From Alphaproteobacteria bacterium (GTDB taxonomy: Bacteria > Pseudomonadota > Alphaproteobacteria > UBA9219 > RFNS01): DNA of 64,000 nt. The stretch spans positions 292,416-356,415 of the forward strand of contig JBBCGY010000001.1 of the NCBI GenBank assembly GCA_037200005.1. The letters run 5' to 3'. The position numbers and the translations under genes are program-made. The notes beneath the pieces are model-generated. The model was not told where the DNA came from. It made no database searches and worked only from the letters and a program-made list of their open reading frames with translations. Shown piece by piece: positions 7,966-15,847 of the stretch (the stretch's first letter is position 1; the number at the start of each line of letters is the position of its first letter).

Positions 7966-8229
7966 TTACTCATACACTTCCCGCCGGTGACCGATTCGCA
8001 GCACCAGCACGATCAGCCTGCGGTCTTCAATCTTGCAGACAATCCGATAATCGCCGACGCGATAACGCCACAGCCCGGCCTTGTCAGCCGTCAACCCTTC
8101 CCCAAATCGGCGCGGGCTTTCGCGCGAGGCGATTCGCTCTTCGAGATATTTGATGATGCGCTGCTGCGCCGTATGATCGAGCTTGCGGAATTCCTTGCGG
8201 GCGGATTCGTCCCACTCAACCGTCCACAA
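7966..8229 (-). CDS. RelE/ParE-family toxin
   Basis: An 87-aa type II toxin. The RelE fold is indicated by the N-terminal WTVEWDESARKEFRKLD, the helix QQRIIKYLEERI, GLWRYRVGDYRIVC and the C-terminal strand LIVLVLRIGHRREVYE. RelE-type members cut mRNA at the ribosome; ParE-type members of the same fold inhibit gyrase, and the sequence alone does not settle which. The conserved Arg residues of the core strands (WRYRVGDYR, RIGHRR) are present. The start codon lies inside the 3' end of the antitoxin gene (14-base overlap), the usual arrangement for translational coupling. Confidence 0.88.
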   Translation of the reverse strand: MWTVEWDESARKEFRKLDHTAQQRIIKYLEERIASRESPRRFGEGLTADKAGLWRYRVGDYRIVCKIEDRRLIVLVLRIGHRREVYE

Positions 8230-8431
8230 GGTCGGCGCCCTTCTTGATCTCGGCCATCGTCCAGCGGCGTCCGGGCTTCTTCAGCCTTTTCTGCGCCAGA
8301 TAGGCGTCTTCCAAATCCTCGATATGCTGCAAGATGGCTTCGCGCGCGTAAAAAGTTTTGGTGCGGCCCGTCCTGGCGGCCAGCGCGGCAAGGCGCTTTT
8401 CGATCTCGGCGGGCAATCTGATGGCAAGCAT
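8216..8431 (-). CDS. Antitoxin of the RelE-type pair (RelB/DinJ or RHH class)
   Basis: A 71-aa protein starting at ATG 8431, with AAGGAG eight bases upstream. The N-terminus MLAIRLPAEIEKRLAALAA has the form of a ribbon-helix-helix DNA-binding domain; the remainder (TFYAREAILQHIEDLEDAYLAQ) is the helical, acidic toxin-binding segment typical of RelB-like antitoxins. It is the first gene of the pair and overlaps the toxin by 14 bases. A 16-bp palindrome just upstream (8449-8464) is a natural operator for autoregulation by the antitoxin-toxin complex. Confidence 0.85.
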   Translation of the reverse strand: MLAIRLPAEIEKRLAALAARTGRTKTFYAREAILQHIEDLEDAYLAQKRLKKPGRRWTMAEIKKGADLVDG

Positions 8432-8448
8432 GGCGGCATCTCCTTTTG

Positions 8449-8464
8449 CTATACATGTATAGCA
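8449..8464 (-). promoter_or_regulatory. Palindromic operator/promoter of the toxin-antitoxin operon
   Basis: Perfect 16-bp palindrome GCTATACATGTATAGC, 18 bases upstream of the antitoxin start. It contains a TATACAT that could act as a -10 element, so repressor binding would cover the promoter. Confidence 0.6.
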
Positions 8465-8503
8465 GAAAAGCGGCGAACGGTCAAATGCGGCCATGCCGGA
8501 AGA

Positions 8504-9277
8504 TCACGGCGACGCGAGCTGGATGCTGTGCGGCTGTTTGGTTTTTTTTGGCCTGGCGGGCGCGGTTTCGCGGCTCGCTTCGCGCAGGCGCTTTAATTCC
8601 CGGCTCACTCGTTTTAGCTGGCGCTCGATACGCTCCAGGTCGCTGGCCATGTCTTTGGAACGAAGCTTGGTCTTGCTTTTCTTCGGCGATCCGGGCCCGA
8701 TGCCGCCCTGAAGCGGCTGATAGCCCAGCACTTTCACGCCCTCGGCTTTGGCGGCTTCCCACATGCGGCGCTTGAAGTCATCGTCCGAATCCGGATTCAT
8801 CACCATCGCGCCGCCCCAAAACTTTTTGGCGTGAAGCACGCCGGCGCGGATGGCCTGTTCGTCTTGCGTCGCGCCATAGACGAAAGTGAGGCTTTTCTCT
8901 TCGATATAGACGCTGCCGGTCTCGGTGTCGGCGATGGCGGTCTTCATGTTCGTCCAGTAGTCGAGCGCGCCCACGCCGCCCCAATGCTCGGCGATCGCGG
9001 CGGGGATTTGCCGGACTTTTTCCGCGCGCTCGCGCTCTTGCTGTTCCTGCGTGAGACGATGCGTTGCCGCCGCCTTCCGGGCGTCCTCATATTGCCGTTG
9101 CAGTTCGGAAAGTTTCAGGTTGGCTTCGAGATTGCTGCCCGGCGCGGCGATGCGGCTCGTGAAAGCTTCATAGAGCGCCGTGGTCGCGTCCTGTTCCGCT
9201 TGCTGCGCGGCGTCAAGGCGCTCCCGATACATCGGGCCGCGATGATGTCTTTTAGAAGGAAGATTATTCAGGTCCAT
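8504..9277 (-). CDS. LPD7-domain-like protein with coiled coil
   Basis: A 257-aa protein. Residues about 10-90 are charged and helical (Gln/Glu/Arg-rich, probable coiled coil). Residues about 123-188 resemble LPD7, a domain common in proteins carried by conjugative and mobilisable elements: VYIEEKSLTFVYGAT, AIRAGVLHAKKFWGGAMVM, DFKRRMWEAAKAEGVKVLGYQP. The tail is very basic with a second helical, heptad-like segment. The ATG at 9277 is preferred over a TTG at 9313. The gene lies in the same orientation as the toxin-antitoxin pair in an accessory insertion between mnmE and mnmG. I infer a link to a mobile element; the molecular function is unknown. Confidence 0.6.
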   Translation of the reverse strand: MDLNNLPSKRHHRGPMYRERLDAAQQAEQDATTALYEAFTSRIAAPGSNLEANLKLSELQRQYEDARKAAATHRLTQEQQERERAEKVRQIPAAIAEHWGGVGALDYWTNMKTAIADTETGSVYIEEKSLTFVYGATQDEQAIRAGVLHAKKFWGGAMVMNPDSDDDFKRRMWEAAKAEGVKVLGYQPLQGGIGPGSPKKSKTKLRSKDMASDLERIERQLKRVSRELKRLREASRETAPARPKKTKQPHSIQLASP

Positions 9278-9357
9278 ATATTCGCGATTACACAAATCCG
9301 AAAAGATGCGCAAGCCGCTTCGCTGCCGGGCGATGGAAAAATTAGAGTTCGGAATTC

Positions 9358-10029
9358 TTAAACCGGACGGTCGGCCCGTTCCGGCTCGACCAGCCGCAGA
9401 TAGGGCGGCGGCTCGTGATGGGCGGGTGCCGCCTGGGGTGTATTCTGATTAACCTCGCCCGCCTCGCCGCCATGCATCATGGCGATGGTTTCGAGCGTGA
9501 TGGTCAGGTCGAACGCGATTTTGCCGAGATCATTCGGCGCGGTGAGCCGGACATGCTCGAGGCCAAGCTCCTTGAACATCGAGCAGCAATGGATTGAGGC
9601 GATCAGATACGACAAATCCCGGAACAGCAGCGCGATCCGGTCGGCCAGGCCCTTGAATTCGGCGCTGTCGGGGCCGTGATGAAGCATGCACCGCGCCAGA
9701 CAATGCAGGAATTCATTGCCGAAGACGGCGGCGTCGGGCTTGATATTCTCGCCATGCTTGACCCAGTGGGCCAGCCGGTCGCGGGTATCGGCGGTCAGAT
9801 CGGTGCTGGTGTCGAGTTTGGCGGGAAGCCAGCTTATTTCCGCCATGCGGCGCTGGATGGTTTTGATGCCGAGGCGCTCGGCGCGGATATAAGCGAAGGC
9901 GTATTCCTCGCGGTTATATTCATCCTCAAGCGGGTATAAAGCGAAAATACTGAGCCGCTCCACCGCCAGCCGGTCTTTTGCCGCCATCAGGCGGGCGCGC
10001 AGATCGGTAATGTGAAATTCCCCGTTCAT
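9358..10029 (-). CDS. Unknown helical protein, 223 aa
   Basis: I do not recognise this protein. It starts at ATG 10029 with AGGAAAGG upstream. It is mostly predicted-helical and soluble, with a His/Cys-containing central region (FLHCLARCMLHHG and IASIHCCSMFKELG) and a proline-rich C-terminal tail (residues about 195-223). There is no signal peptide or membrane segment. The Cys/His clusters could bind a metal, but the spacing matches no motif I know. It is the promoter-proximal gene of the reverse-strand accessory set (this gene, the LPD7-like protein, then the toxin-antitoxin pair). Confidence 0.6.
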   Translation of the reverse strand: MNGEFHITDLRARLMAAKDRLAVERLSIFALYPLEDEYNREEYAFAYIRAERLGIKTIQRRMAEISWLPAKLDTSTDLTADTRDRLAHWVKHGENIKPDAAVFGNEFLHCLARCMLHHGPDSAEFKGLADRIALLFRDLSYLIASIHCCSMFKELGLEHVRLTAPNDLGKIAFDLTITLETIAMMHGGEAGEVNQNTPQAAPAHHEPPPYLRLVEPERADRPV

Positions 10030-10258
10030 CGCCTTTCCTATGGAACGATCCTCCTCTAAGGCATTGTTATTGCTTGTGTTTCATATGAAACGCCTTATTT
10101 CACCCTTCCTATGCTAACATGGGATCGTGGCGACAATATTAACATGGTCTGAAAAGCAAAAAATATTTATCGTTATTTATCAATATATTGCCATCATTTT
10201 CCTTAAGTTTCTCAGAAAGTTTTTGCCTGTGTGACCTAAAGTCCTTATATCTGCTGCC
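10030..10258. other. A+T-rich region upstream of mnmG
   Basis: 229 bases of low GC content that must hold the divergent promoters of mnmG and of the accessory gene at 9358-10029. It contains the palindrome GTTTCATATGAAAC (see the parS-like entry). I see no convincing DnaA-box cluster and no gene. Confidence 0.5.
10077..10092. promoter_or_regulatory. Weak parS-like palindrome upstream of mnmG
   Basis: TGTTTCATATGAAACG differs from the parS consensus TGTTTCACGTGAAACA at three positions but keeps the inverted TTTCA/TGAAA arms. Its position in the gidA-parB region makes it worth noting; the two central changes would probably weaken ParB binding. Confidence 0.35.
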
Positions 10259-12133
10259 ATGTCCAATTCAGCCCTTCATTTTGAGGTCATTGTGGTCGGC
10301 GGCGGCCATGCGGGCTGCGAAGCGGCCGCGGCTGCGGCGCGGCTGGGGGCCAGGACCTTGCTGGCGACCCATAAGGTCGAGACCATCGGGGAAATGTCGT
10401 GCAATCCTGCTATCGGCGGTCTCGGCAAGGGACATCTGGTGCGGGAGATCGACGCGCTTGACGGAGTCATGGGCCGGGTCGCTGACAAGGCCGGCATTCA
10501 GTTTCGGCTGCTGAACCGCAGCAAGGGCGCCGCCGTGCGCGGGCCACGCGCCCAAGCCGATCGCAAACTTTACCGCAACGCGATGCAGGAAGCGCTTGCC
10601 GCGCAGCCGAATTTGACCATTTTACCCATCGCGGCCGAGGATTTGATCCTAGACGACAACGGTCATGTAAGCGGGATTATCGCGGCGGACGGCCATCATT
10701 ATAAGGCCAAATCCGTCGTCATCACGACCGGCACCTTCTTGCGCGGGCTGATTCATATCGGCGACGAAAAGACCCCGGCTGGGCGCTTCGGCGAACCGCC
10801 ATCGGTCGGGCTTGCCGAAACCTTGAAGCGCCTGAAATTCGCCATGGGCCGCCTGAAAACCGGCACGCCGCCGCGTTTGGATGGCCGCACGATAGACTGG
10901 GCGGCGCTGGACATGCAGCCGGGCGATGATCCGCCGGTGCCGTTTTCCACGCTGACCAAGCGTATCTCTACCCCGCAGATCGCCTGCGGCATTACCTATA
11001 CGACGGCAGAGACGCACCGGATTATCCGTGATAATCTTCATCGCTCTGCCATGTATTCCGGCCAGATCGAGGGGACGGGGCCGCGCTATTGCCCCTCCAT
11101 CGAGGATAAGGTGACGCGCTTTGCCGACAAGGAGCGCCATCAGATTTTTCTGGAGCCCGAGGGGATCGACGATCATACGGTCTATCCCAACGGCACGTCG
11201 ACCTCGCTGCCCCGCGACGTGCAGGACGCCTATATCCGCTCGATCCCCGGCCTGGAAAAGACGGTCATTCTCCGGCACGGCTATGCCATCGAATATGACT
11301 ATGTCGATCCGCGTGAATTGGGGCCGACGCTGGAAACCCGCAAGATTCCCGGCCTGTTTCTCGCCGGGCAAATCAACGGCACCACGGGCTATGAAGAGGC
11401 CGCCGCGCAAGGGCTGATGGCCGGACTGAACGCCGCCATGAAAGCCGCGGGCAGCAAGGCTTTCACGCTCGACCGGACCCAGGCCTATATCGGCGTTTTG
11501 ATCGATGATTTGATCACGCGCGGCACGACCGAACCCTATCGCATGTTCACCTCGCGGGCCGAATACCGTCTCAGTCTGCGGGCCGACAATGCCGACCAGC
11601 GCCTGACTGGAATCGGCATGGCGCTGGGATGCATCGGCCAGGAACGCGCCGCGCATTTCACGGCCAAGATGGCGGAGCTTGACCGGACGCGGGCGCTTGC
11701 CGCCAGTCTCAAGGCTACCCCGAACGAGCTGGCGCGGCATGGGATGCGGGTCAATCAGGACGGCGCGCGGCGCAGCGTCCTTGAACTTCTTTCCTATCCG
11801 GACATCAGCCTTGAGGCGCTTGGCGCGGTATGGCCGGAACTAAAAAATCTCGCGCCGGAGATCGTCGAGCAAATCGAGATTGACGGGCGCTATGCCGGGT
11901 ATATGGAGCGGCAGGATTCGGATATCCGCGCTTTCCGCAAAGACGAGAACCTGCTGCTGCCGCCTGAGCTTGACGTCGATGCCATTGGCGGCCTGTCGGC
12001 GGAAGTGCGGCAGAAGCTGCGCCAGACGCGGCCCGCCACGCTCGGCGCGGCGGCGCGCATTCCCGGCATGACTCCGGCGGCGGTCGTGGCGCTTCTGCGC
12101 TATGTCAAACGCCGCGAGGACAGCGCGGCGTGA
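10259..12133 (+). CDS. mnmG: tRNA uridine-5-carboxymethylaminomethyl modification enzyme MnmG
   Basis: MnmG/GidA (624 aa, normal length) is the FAD-dependent partner of MnmE in cmnm5U34 synthesis on tRNA. The FAD dinucleotide-binding motif is [10 protein letters not shown] near residue 14. Family signatures follow: [23 protein letters not shown] and, further on, [17 protein letters not shown] and [15 protein letters not shown]. The C-terminal tRNA-binding helical region ends with [18 protein letters not shown]. The gene begins 229 bases after an accessory region rather than directly after mnmE. Its stop overlaps the GTG start of rsmG (GTGA), so the two are coupled. Confidence 0.97.
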   Translation: MSNSALHFEVIVVGGGHAGCEAAAAAARLGARTLLATHKVETIGEMSCNPAIGGLGKGHLVREIDALDGVMGRVADKAGIQFRLLNRSKGAAVRGPRAQADRKLYRNAMQEALAAQPNLTILPIAAEDLILDDNGHVSGIIAADGHHYKAKSVVITTGTFLRGLIHIGDEKTPAGRFGEPPSVGLAETLKRLKFAMGRLKTGTPPRLDGRTIDWAALDMQPGDDPPVPFSTLTKRISTPQIACGITYTTAETHRIIRDNLHRSAMYSGQIEGTGPRYCPSIEDKVTRFADKERHQIFLEPEGIDDHTVYPNGTSTSLPRDVQDAYIRSIPGLEKTVILRHGYAIEYDYVDPRELGPTLETRKIPGLFLAGQINGTTGYEEAAAQGLMAGLNAAMKAAGSKAFTLDRTQAYIGVLIDDLITRGTTEPYRMFTSRAEYRLSLRADNADQRLTGIGMALGCIGQERAAHFTAKMAELDRTRALAASLKATPNELARHGMRVNQDGARRSVLELLSYPDISLEALGAVWPELKNLAPEIVEQIEIDGRYAGYMERQDSDIRAFRKDENLLLPPELDVDAIGGLSAEVRQKLRQTRPATLGAAARIPGMTPAAVVALLRYVKRREDSAA

Positions 12134-12783
12134 CCATAGAATCCGAACGCGAAGAATTTATCCGCGCCTTTGATGTTTCACATGAAACATTGGCGCAGTT
12201 CGACCGCTATGCCGCCATGCTGGCGGAATGGCAGGAGCGCATCAATCTCATCGCGCCGAGCACCTTGCCGCATATATGGAATCGCCATTTTTATGATAGC
12301 GCGCAATTGCTGGCGCATATTCCCAAAGACGCCAAGACCATCGTCGATATCGGTTCCGGCGCTGGATTTCCGGGAATGGTTCTGGCTTTACTGGGCATGC
12401 AAGGCGTTCATCTGATAGAGGCAACTCAGAAGAAGGCAAAATTTCTGACCGCCGTTGCCGAAGAACTGAAAATTCCCGTGACCGTTCATGCGGCCCGCGC
12501 TGATTCGGCGTTGGGACTTCGCGCCGATGTCATGACCGCCAGGGCGGTCGCGCCGCTGACGGACCTGCTGCCGCTATGCCGTCACTTCCGCCAGCGCCAT
12601 ACGGTTATTTTATTGCTAAAAGGCGTCCAAGCCGGGGAAGAGTTGACAAAGGCCCGGCAAGCTTGGCATTTTGACGCTGAAACAGTCATGAGTCGCACCA
12701 GCGATTCTGGCAAGATATTGATTCTCAATAATTTGCTGCATAGACGCGAGGTTTCTCATGACCGTACTTCCCGCCGCCGATAA
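12130..12783 (+). CDS. rsmG: 16S rRNA (guanine-N7) methyltransferase RsmG
   Basis: RsmG/GidB (217 aa) methylates G527 of 16S rRNA using S-adenosylmethionine. The SAM-binding motif is [12 protein letters not shown] (residues 72-83); the family N-terminus with [16 protein letters not shown] and [14 protein letters not shown] is clear. The start is GTG 12130, overlapping the mnmG stop. The 3' end overlaps parA by 26 bases. A parS-like 16-mer lies within the coding sequence near its 5' end (12174-12189). The C-terminal extension ([15 protein letters not shown]) runs through the parA ribosome site and is short and basic. Confidence 0.95.
   Translation: MTIESEREEFIRAFDVSHETLAQFDRYAAMLAEWQERINLIAPSTLPHIWNRHFYDSAQLLAHIPKDAKTIVDIGSGAGFPGMVLALLGMQGVHLIEATQKKAKFLTAVAEELKIPVTVHAARADSALGLRADVMTARAVAPLTDLLPLCRHFRQRHTVILLLKGVQAGEELTKARQAWHFDAETVMSRTSDSGKILILNNLLHRREVSHDRTSRRR
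12174..12189. promoter_or_regulatory. parS centromere-like site within rsmG
   Basis: TGTTTCACATGAAACA matches the widely conserved chromosomal parS sequence TGTTTCACGTGAAACA at 15 of 16 positions. It lies about 600 bp upstream of parA and 2 kb upstream of parB, where origin-proximal parS sites are commonly found. ParB would load here and spread. Confidence 0.75.
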
Positions 12784-13606
12784 TGCCGAAGACGGCGCCG
12801 ATTTCCGCCCCCAGCATTGCCGGGTCTTCGCGATCGTCAACCAAAAGGGCGGCGTCGGCAAGACTACGACAACGGTCAATCTGGCCACGGCGCTTGCCGC
12901 CGTCGGGATGAGGGTTCTGGTGGTCGATCTCGACCCGCAGGGCAACGCCTCCACCGGCTTTGGCATTCCGCGCGCGGAAAGGCTGCGCGGCGGCTATGAA
13001 ATCCTGTTCGACGAACTGACCGTCGAAGATGTCGCGATGCCGACGATGATCCCCAATTTGTCGGTGGTCGCATCCTCCGCCGACCTTGCGGGCGCGGAAA
13101 TCCAGCTGGTCAACGAGCCGCGTCGCGAGAACCGGCTGCGCGAGGCGCTGAACCGCAGCGCCAAGAATTTCGACTATATGCTGATCGACTGCCCGCCTTC
13201 GCTCAATTTGCTGACATTGAATGCCCTGGTCGCGGCGGATGCCGTGCTGGTGCCGATGCAGGTCGAGTTCTACGCGCTCGAAGGCGTCAGCAGCCTGATG
13301 CAGACCATCGAGGCGGTGCGCGCCCGCTTCAATCCGGCGCTCGACGTGCACGGGCTGCTGCTGACGATGTTCGACCGGCGCAACGCGCTCAGCGAGGCGG
13401 TCGCGACCGACGTGCGCGCTCATTTCGGCGACAAGGTTTACCGCACCGTGATCCCGCGCAATATCAAGATTTCCGAAGCGCCGTCTTATGGCAAGCCGGT
13501 ACTGCTCTATGACATCAAATGCACGGGCAGCCGCGCTTATATGTATCTCGCCAGCGAAGTCCTGCAGCGGGAAAAAGAAATCGGCGCCATGCAGGCGGCG
13601 GCATGA
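12758..13606 (+). CDS. parA: Chromosome partitioning ATPase ParA
   Basis: ParA (282 aa) is a dimeric, DNA-binding ATPase that forms a gradient on the nucleoid and moves ParB-parS complexes. The deviant Walker A is KGGVGKTT (30-37); DLDPQGNAST and LIDCPPSLN are the other ATPase motifs. The C-terminal signature VIPRNIKISEAPSYGKP is typical of chromosomal ParA/Soj. ATG 12758 has GAGG six bases upstream and lies inside the rsmG end. parB is not the immediate neighbour: a DUF559 gene between inverted repeats separates them by about 610 bp. Confidence 0.97.
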   Translation: MTVLPAADNAEDGADFRPQHCRVFAIVNQKGGVGKTTTTVNLATALAAVGMRVLVVDLDPQGNASTGFGIPRAERLRGGYEILFDELTVEDVAMPTMIPNLSVVASSADLAGAEIQLVNEPRRENRLREALNRSAKNFDYMLIDCPPSLNLLTLNALVAADAVLVPMQVEFYALEGVSSLMQTIEAVRARFNPALDVHGLLLTMFDRRNALSEAVATDVRAHFGDKVYRTVIPRNIKISEAPSYGKPVLLYDIKCTGSRAYMYLASEVLQREKEIGAMQAAA

Positions 13607-13646
13607 GAAGAAATGTCAAATTTGAGAAGAAGGGTGGTTCGGGAAC

Positions 13647-13724
13647 CCTTCTCCCCTCTGGGGAGAGGAAGCAAAAACTTGGGCTTGCGTCTTCGCAAGC
13701 CCTTAGTTTTTGCAGGTGAGGGGG
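13647..13724 (-). repeat. Family D repeat, left copy flanking DUF559 gene
   Basis: 78-bp element made of a CTCCCC...GGGGAG stem, the word AGCAAAAACTTGGGCTT, a small hairpin, and AAGCCC...TTTTTGCAGGTGAGGGGG. It is the reverse complement of the copy at 14096-14175. The GAGGGGG end serves as the likely ribosome site of the DUF559 gene. Confidence 0.88.
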
Positions 13725-13731
13725 TTTGATT

Positions 13732-14214
13732 GTGACGACCTCCATGAAAAAAGAAAAAGCACCCGCGTTGCAAATTGCACGTGCGCGGCATCTCCGGCGT
13801 GACGACCCCATGGCCGAAAGAATTTTGTGGAATGCCCTGCGCAAGCAATGTGATGCGACGGGTTTGAAGTTTCGACGCCAACATCCGATTGCGCATTACA
13901 TTGCCGATTTTGCCTGCGTCCGACATCGGCTGGTCATCGAGATCGATGGATGGCCGCATGATAGCAGAGTGGCCTATGATGCAAAACGCGATATAGTTCT
14001 TACAGCCCTTGGCTGGCGTGTAGTGAGATTTTCCGACGTGGACGTGAAGGGAAATCTAGAAGGTATCGTGGAGACGATTCTTAAAATGACGCAAGCCCCC
14101 TCACCTGCGAAAACTAAGGGCTTACATAAGAATGTAAGCCCAAGTTTTCGCTTCCTCTCCCCAAGGGGAGAAGGGCATCAAGCTTTCACCACCAGTTCGT
14201 ATTATTTGGAGTAA
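13732..14214 (+). CDS. DUF559 endonuclease-like protein
   Basis: A 160-aa protein of the DUF559 family, small proteins with a Vsr/restriction-endonuclease-like fold. The family core is clear: RARHLRRDDPMAERILWNALR, FRRQHPIAHYIADFACVRHRLVIEIDG and LGWRVVRFSDVDV. The Asp of DFAC and the Glu-Ile-Asp pair fit the expected nuclease core, but activity is inferred. The start is taken as GTG 13732 because the repeat's GAGGGGG lies seven bases upstream; ATG 13744 is an alternative. From about residue 122 the protein is encoded by the right-hand repeat and is not part of the domain. The gene with its two inverted repeats interrupts the usual parA-parB pair, which suggests recent insertion as a unit. 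Confidence 0.85.
   Translation: MTTSMKKEKAPALQIARARHLRRDDPMAERILWNALRKQCDATGLKFRRQHPIAHYIADFACVRHRLVIEIDGWPHDSRVAYDAKRDIVLTALGWRVVRFSDVDVKGNLEGIVETILKMTQAPSPAKTKGLHKNVSPSFRFLSPRGEGHQAFTTSSYYLE
14096..14175 (+). repeat. Family D repeat, right copy flanking DUF559 gene
   Basis: Element reading CCCCCTCACCTGCGAAAAC, a hairpin (GGGCTTACAT/ATGTAAGCCC), AAGTTTTCGCTTCCTCTCCCC and a GGGGAGAAGGG end. It is inverted relative to the copy at 13647-13724 and overlaps the 3' end of the DUF559 reading frame. Confidence 0.88.
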
Positions 14215-14219
14215 TATGC

Positions 14220-15143
14220 ATGTCCGACTTCAATAAATCCGCCGCTTCGCGGCAGGCCATTCCGCAAAAACCCGCGCCGCTGGGACGCGGGCTGTCGGCG
14301 CTGTTCGGAGATTCCGACTCAAGCTATCAGCCGCAGGCGGCGCAGCCGAAAGCGCCGGAGCAGGGGCAGAAGAAGCTTTCCGTGGCTTCGTTGCAGCCGG
14401 GCAAGTTCCAGCCGCGCCGGCATTTCGATGAAACCGCGCTGAAGGAGCTTGCGGGATCGATCCGCGAGCATGGCGTGCTGCAGCCCTTATTGGTGCGCTC
14501 AATAGGCGGCGAACGCTATGAGATCATCGCTGGCGAGCGGCGCTGGCGCGCGGCGCAGATGGCGGGCGTCCATGACGTGCCGGTCGTGGTGCGCGAGCTT
14601 GCCGACATGCAGGCGATGGAAATCGCGCTGATCGAGAATATCCAGCGGCAGGACCTTTCGCCGCTCGAAGAAGCCGAAGGCTATCGCCGCCTGATCGAGG
14701 AATTCAGGCATAAGCAGGAAGAGCTGGCGAAAATCGTCGGCAAGAGCCGCAGCCATGTCGCCAATATGATGCGGCTCCTCGGCTTGCCCGACGAGGTCAA
14801 AGCGATGCTGAACAGCGGCGAGCTGACCATCGGTCATGCGCGCGCGGTGGCGGTCGCCGCCGATCCGGCGGCGCTGGCGCGCTTCATCGTCGCCGAGAAA
14901 TTGAACGTGCGCGACGCCGAAGCCCTGGTGCGCCATCCGGACGCCCAAAACAGAACCGCGAAATCCGCCGCGAAAATTCCCGCCGCGCGCGGCGCGGATA
15001 TTCTGGCGCTGGAAAAGGAACTGACGCTGGCGCTCGGCCTCAAGATCAAGCTCGCCGCCAACCGCGACGGCAGCGGCAGCGTGACGATCGCCTATAAGGA
15101 TCTGGATCAACTGGACGGCGTACTGGAAAAGCTTCGCGGCTAA
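14220..15143 (+). CDS. parB: Chromosome partitioning protein ParB
   Basis: ParB (307 aa) is the parS-binding CTPase that loads on the centromere, slides as a clamp and recruits ParA and condensin. Visible parts: the N-terminal ParA-interaction segment with LGRGLSALFG, the CTP-binding region with GERRWRAAQMAG (arginine-rich box) and ENIQRQDLSPLEEAEGY, the helix-turn-helix with GKSRSHVANMMRLLGLP and ELTIGHARAV, and the C-terminal dimerisation region. ATG 14220 has TTGGAG eight bases upstream. The gene follows the DUF559 cassette and probably keeps a promoter of its own or read-through from parA. Confidence 0.97.
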   Translation: MSDFNKSAASRQAIPQKPAPLGRGLSALFGDSDSSYQPQAAQPKAPEQGQKKLSVASLQPGKFQPRRHFDETALKELAGSIREHGVLQPLLVRSIGGERYEIIAGERRWRAAQMAGVHDVPVVVRELADMQAMEIALIENIQRQDLSPLEEAEGYRRLIEEFRHKQEELAKIVGKSRSHVANMMRLLGLPDEVKAMLNSGELTIGHARAVAVAADPAALARFIVAEKLNVRDAEALVRHPDAQNRTAKSAAKIPAARGADILALEKELTLALGLKIKLAANRDGSGSVTIAYKDLDQLDGVLEKLRG

Positions 15144-15161
15144 TCGGGAAGGGCAGAAACC

Positions 15162-15494
15162 ATGAACAAATATCTCACCGTCGAACGCCGCCCCGGTTCG
15201 GTTATGGCGCTTGATTTTCCGCCGGAACTCGACACCGACGCGAAAAAGCTTTTGGGCACGCTGTGGCGCGAAGGGCAGCAATGCGTCGCTGCCATCGTTG
15301 GTCACATGGACATGCCGCGTCAGCGGGTGGAAGCCGCCTTGGCGGAGATGGAGGCGGCGGGCCGGGTGATCGTCGCCCGGCAGCCGGGCGAGAATCCGGC
15401 CTTACATATGTGCCAACTGGTCAGGCCGCCGTCATGGCCGGAAAAAGCCGGACGATGGATCAGCAGCGCCGTGCGCTCGCTCACGGCGGGTTAG
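15162..15494 (+). CDS. Small protein with possible winged-helix fold, 110 aa
   Basis: I do not recognise a named family. The central part (DTDAKKLLGTLWREGQQCVAAIVGHMDMPRQRVEAALAEMEAAGRVIV) reads like a short winged helix-turn-helix: helix, helix, recognition-type helix, then a beta wing. The protein has no membrane segment and ends with a basic, amphipathic tail (WISSAVRSLTAG). It begins 18 bases after parB in the same direction and is followed within five bases by another small gene, so it is probably part of the par transcription unit. Confidence 0.6.
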   Translation: MNKYLTVERRPGSVMALDFPPELDTDAKKLLGTLWREGQQCVAAIVGHMDMPRQRVEAALAEMEAAGRVIVARQPGENPALHMCQLVRPPSWPEKAGRWISSAVRSLTAG

Positions 15495-15498
15495 CCTT

Positions 15499-15831
15499 AT
15501 GAGACAGAGCAATTTGGTGAGCGCGGCATTCGCTGTCGCGGCGACGCTGTTTTTCAATCCCAAGGGCTGCATCGAGTATGTGCAGGGGGATTATTGCGTG
15601 CCGGTAGAGGGCAGAAGGATTCCCAAAATCGCGTCGGGCTATAACCGCTTCGTCAATTGGGCGCTGCTGCGGCATATCCATGAGCCGCTTTGTCCGGTTC
15701 TCAAAGATGACGTGACCAAGAGCATCAAGCGCTCGGTCGATGAAATCGCTGGCGACGAAAAACCGCTTCCCGCGCCTTTGCCTCCGGCCAATCCCAGGCA
15801 GAGCACGAAACCCGCCGCTCATGCCCCCTAG
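15499..15831 (+). CDS. Exported or membrane-anchored small protein, 110 aa
   Basis: Unrecognised protein. Residues 5-19 (NLVSAAFAVAATLFF) form a hydrophobic segment that could be a signal peptide or anchor; the mature part contains three Cys residues (GCIEYVQGDYC, then EPLCP), which could form disulfides in the periplasm. The C-terminus is Pro/Ala-rich and probably disordered. It lies between the 110-aa winged-helix-like gene and hemW in the same direction, and ends 17 bases before the hemW start used here. Confidence 0.55.
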   Translation: MRQSNLVSAAFAVAATLFFNPKGCIEYVQGDYCVPVEGRRIPKIASGYNRFVNWALLRHIHEPLCPVLKDDVTKSIKRSVDEIAGDEKPLPAPLPPANPRQSTKPAAHAP

Positions 15832-15847
15832 TGATGGGGTCCGCCCC

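Noticed and set aside
10030-10258. Replication origin upstream of mnmG
   Set aside because: The region is A+T-rich and near parAB, but no cluster of DnaA boxes could be recognised; it remains only a possibility.
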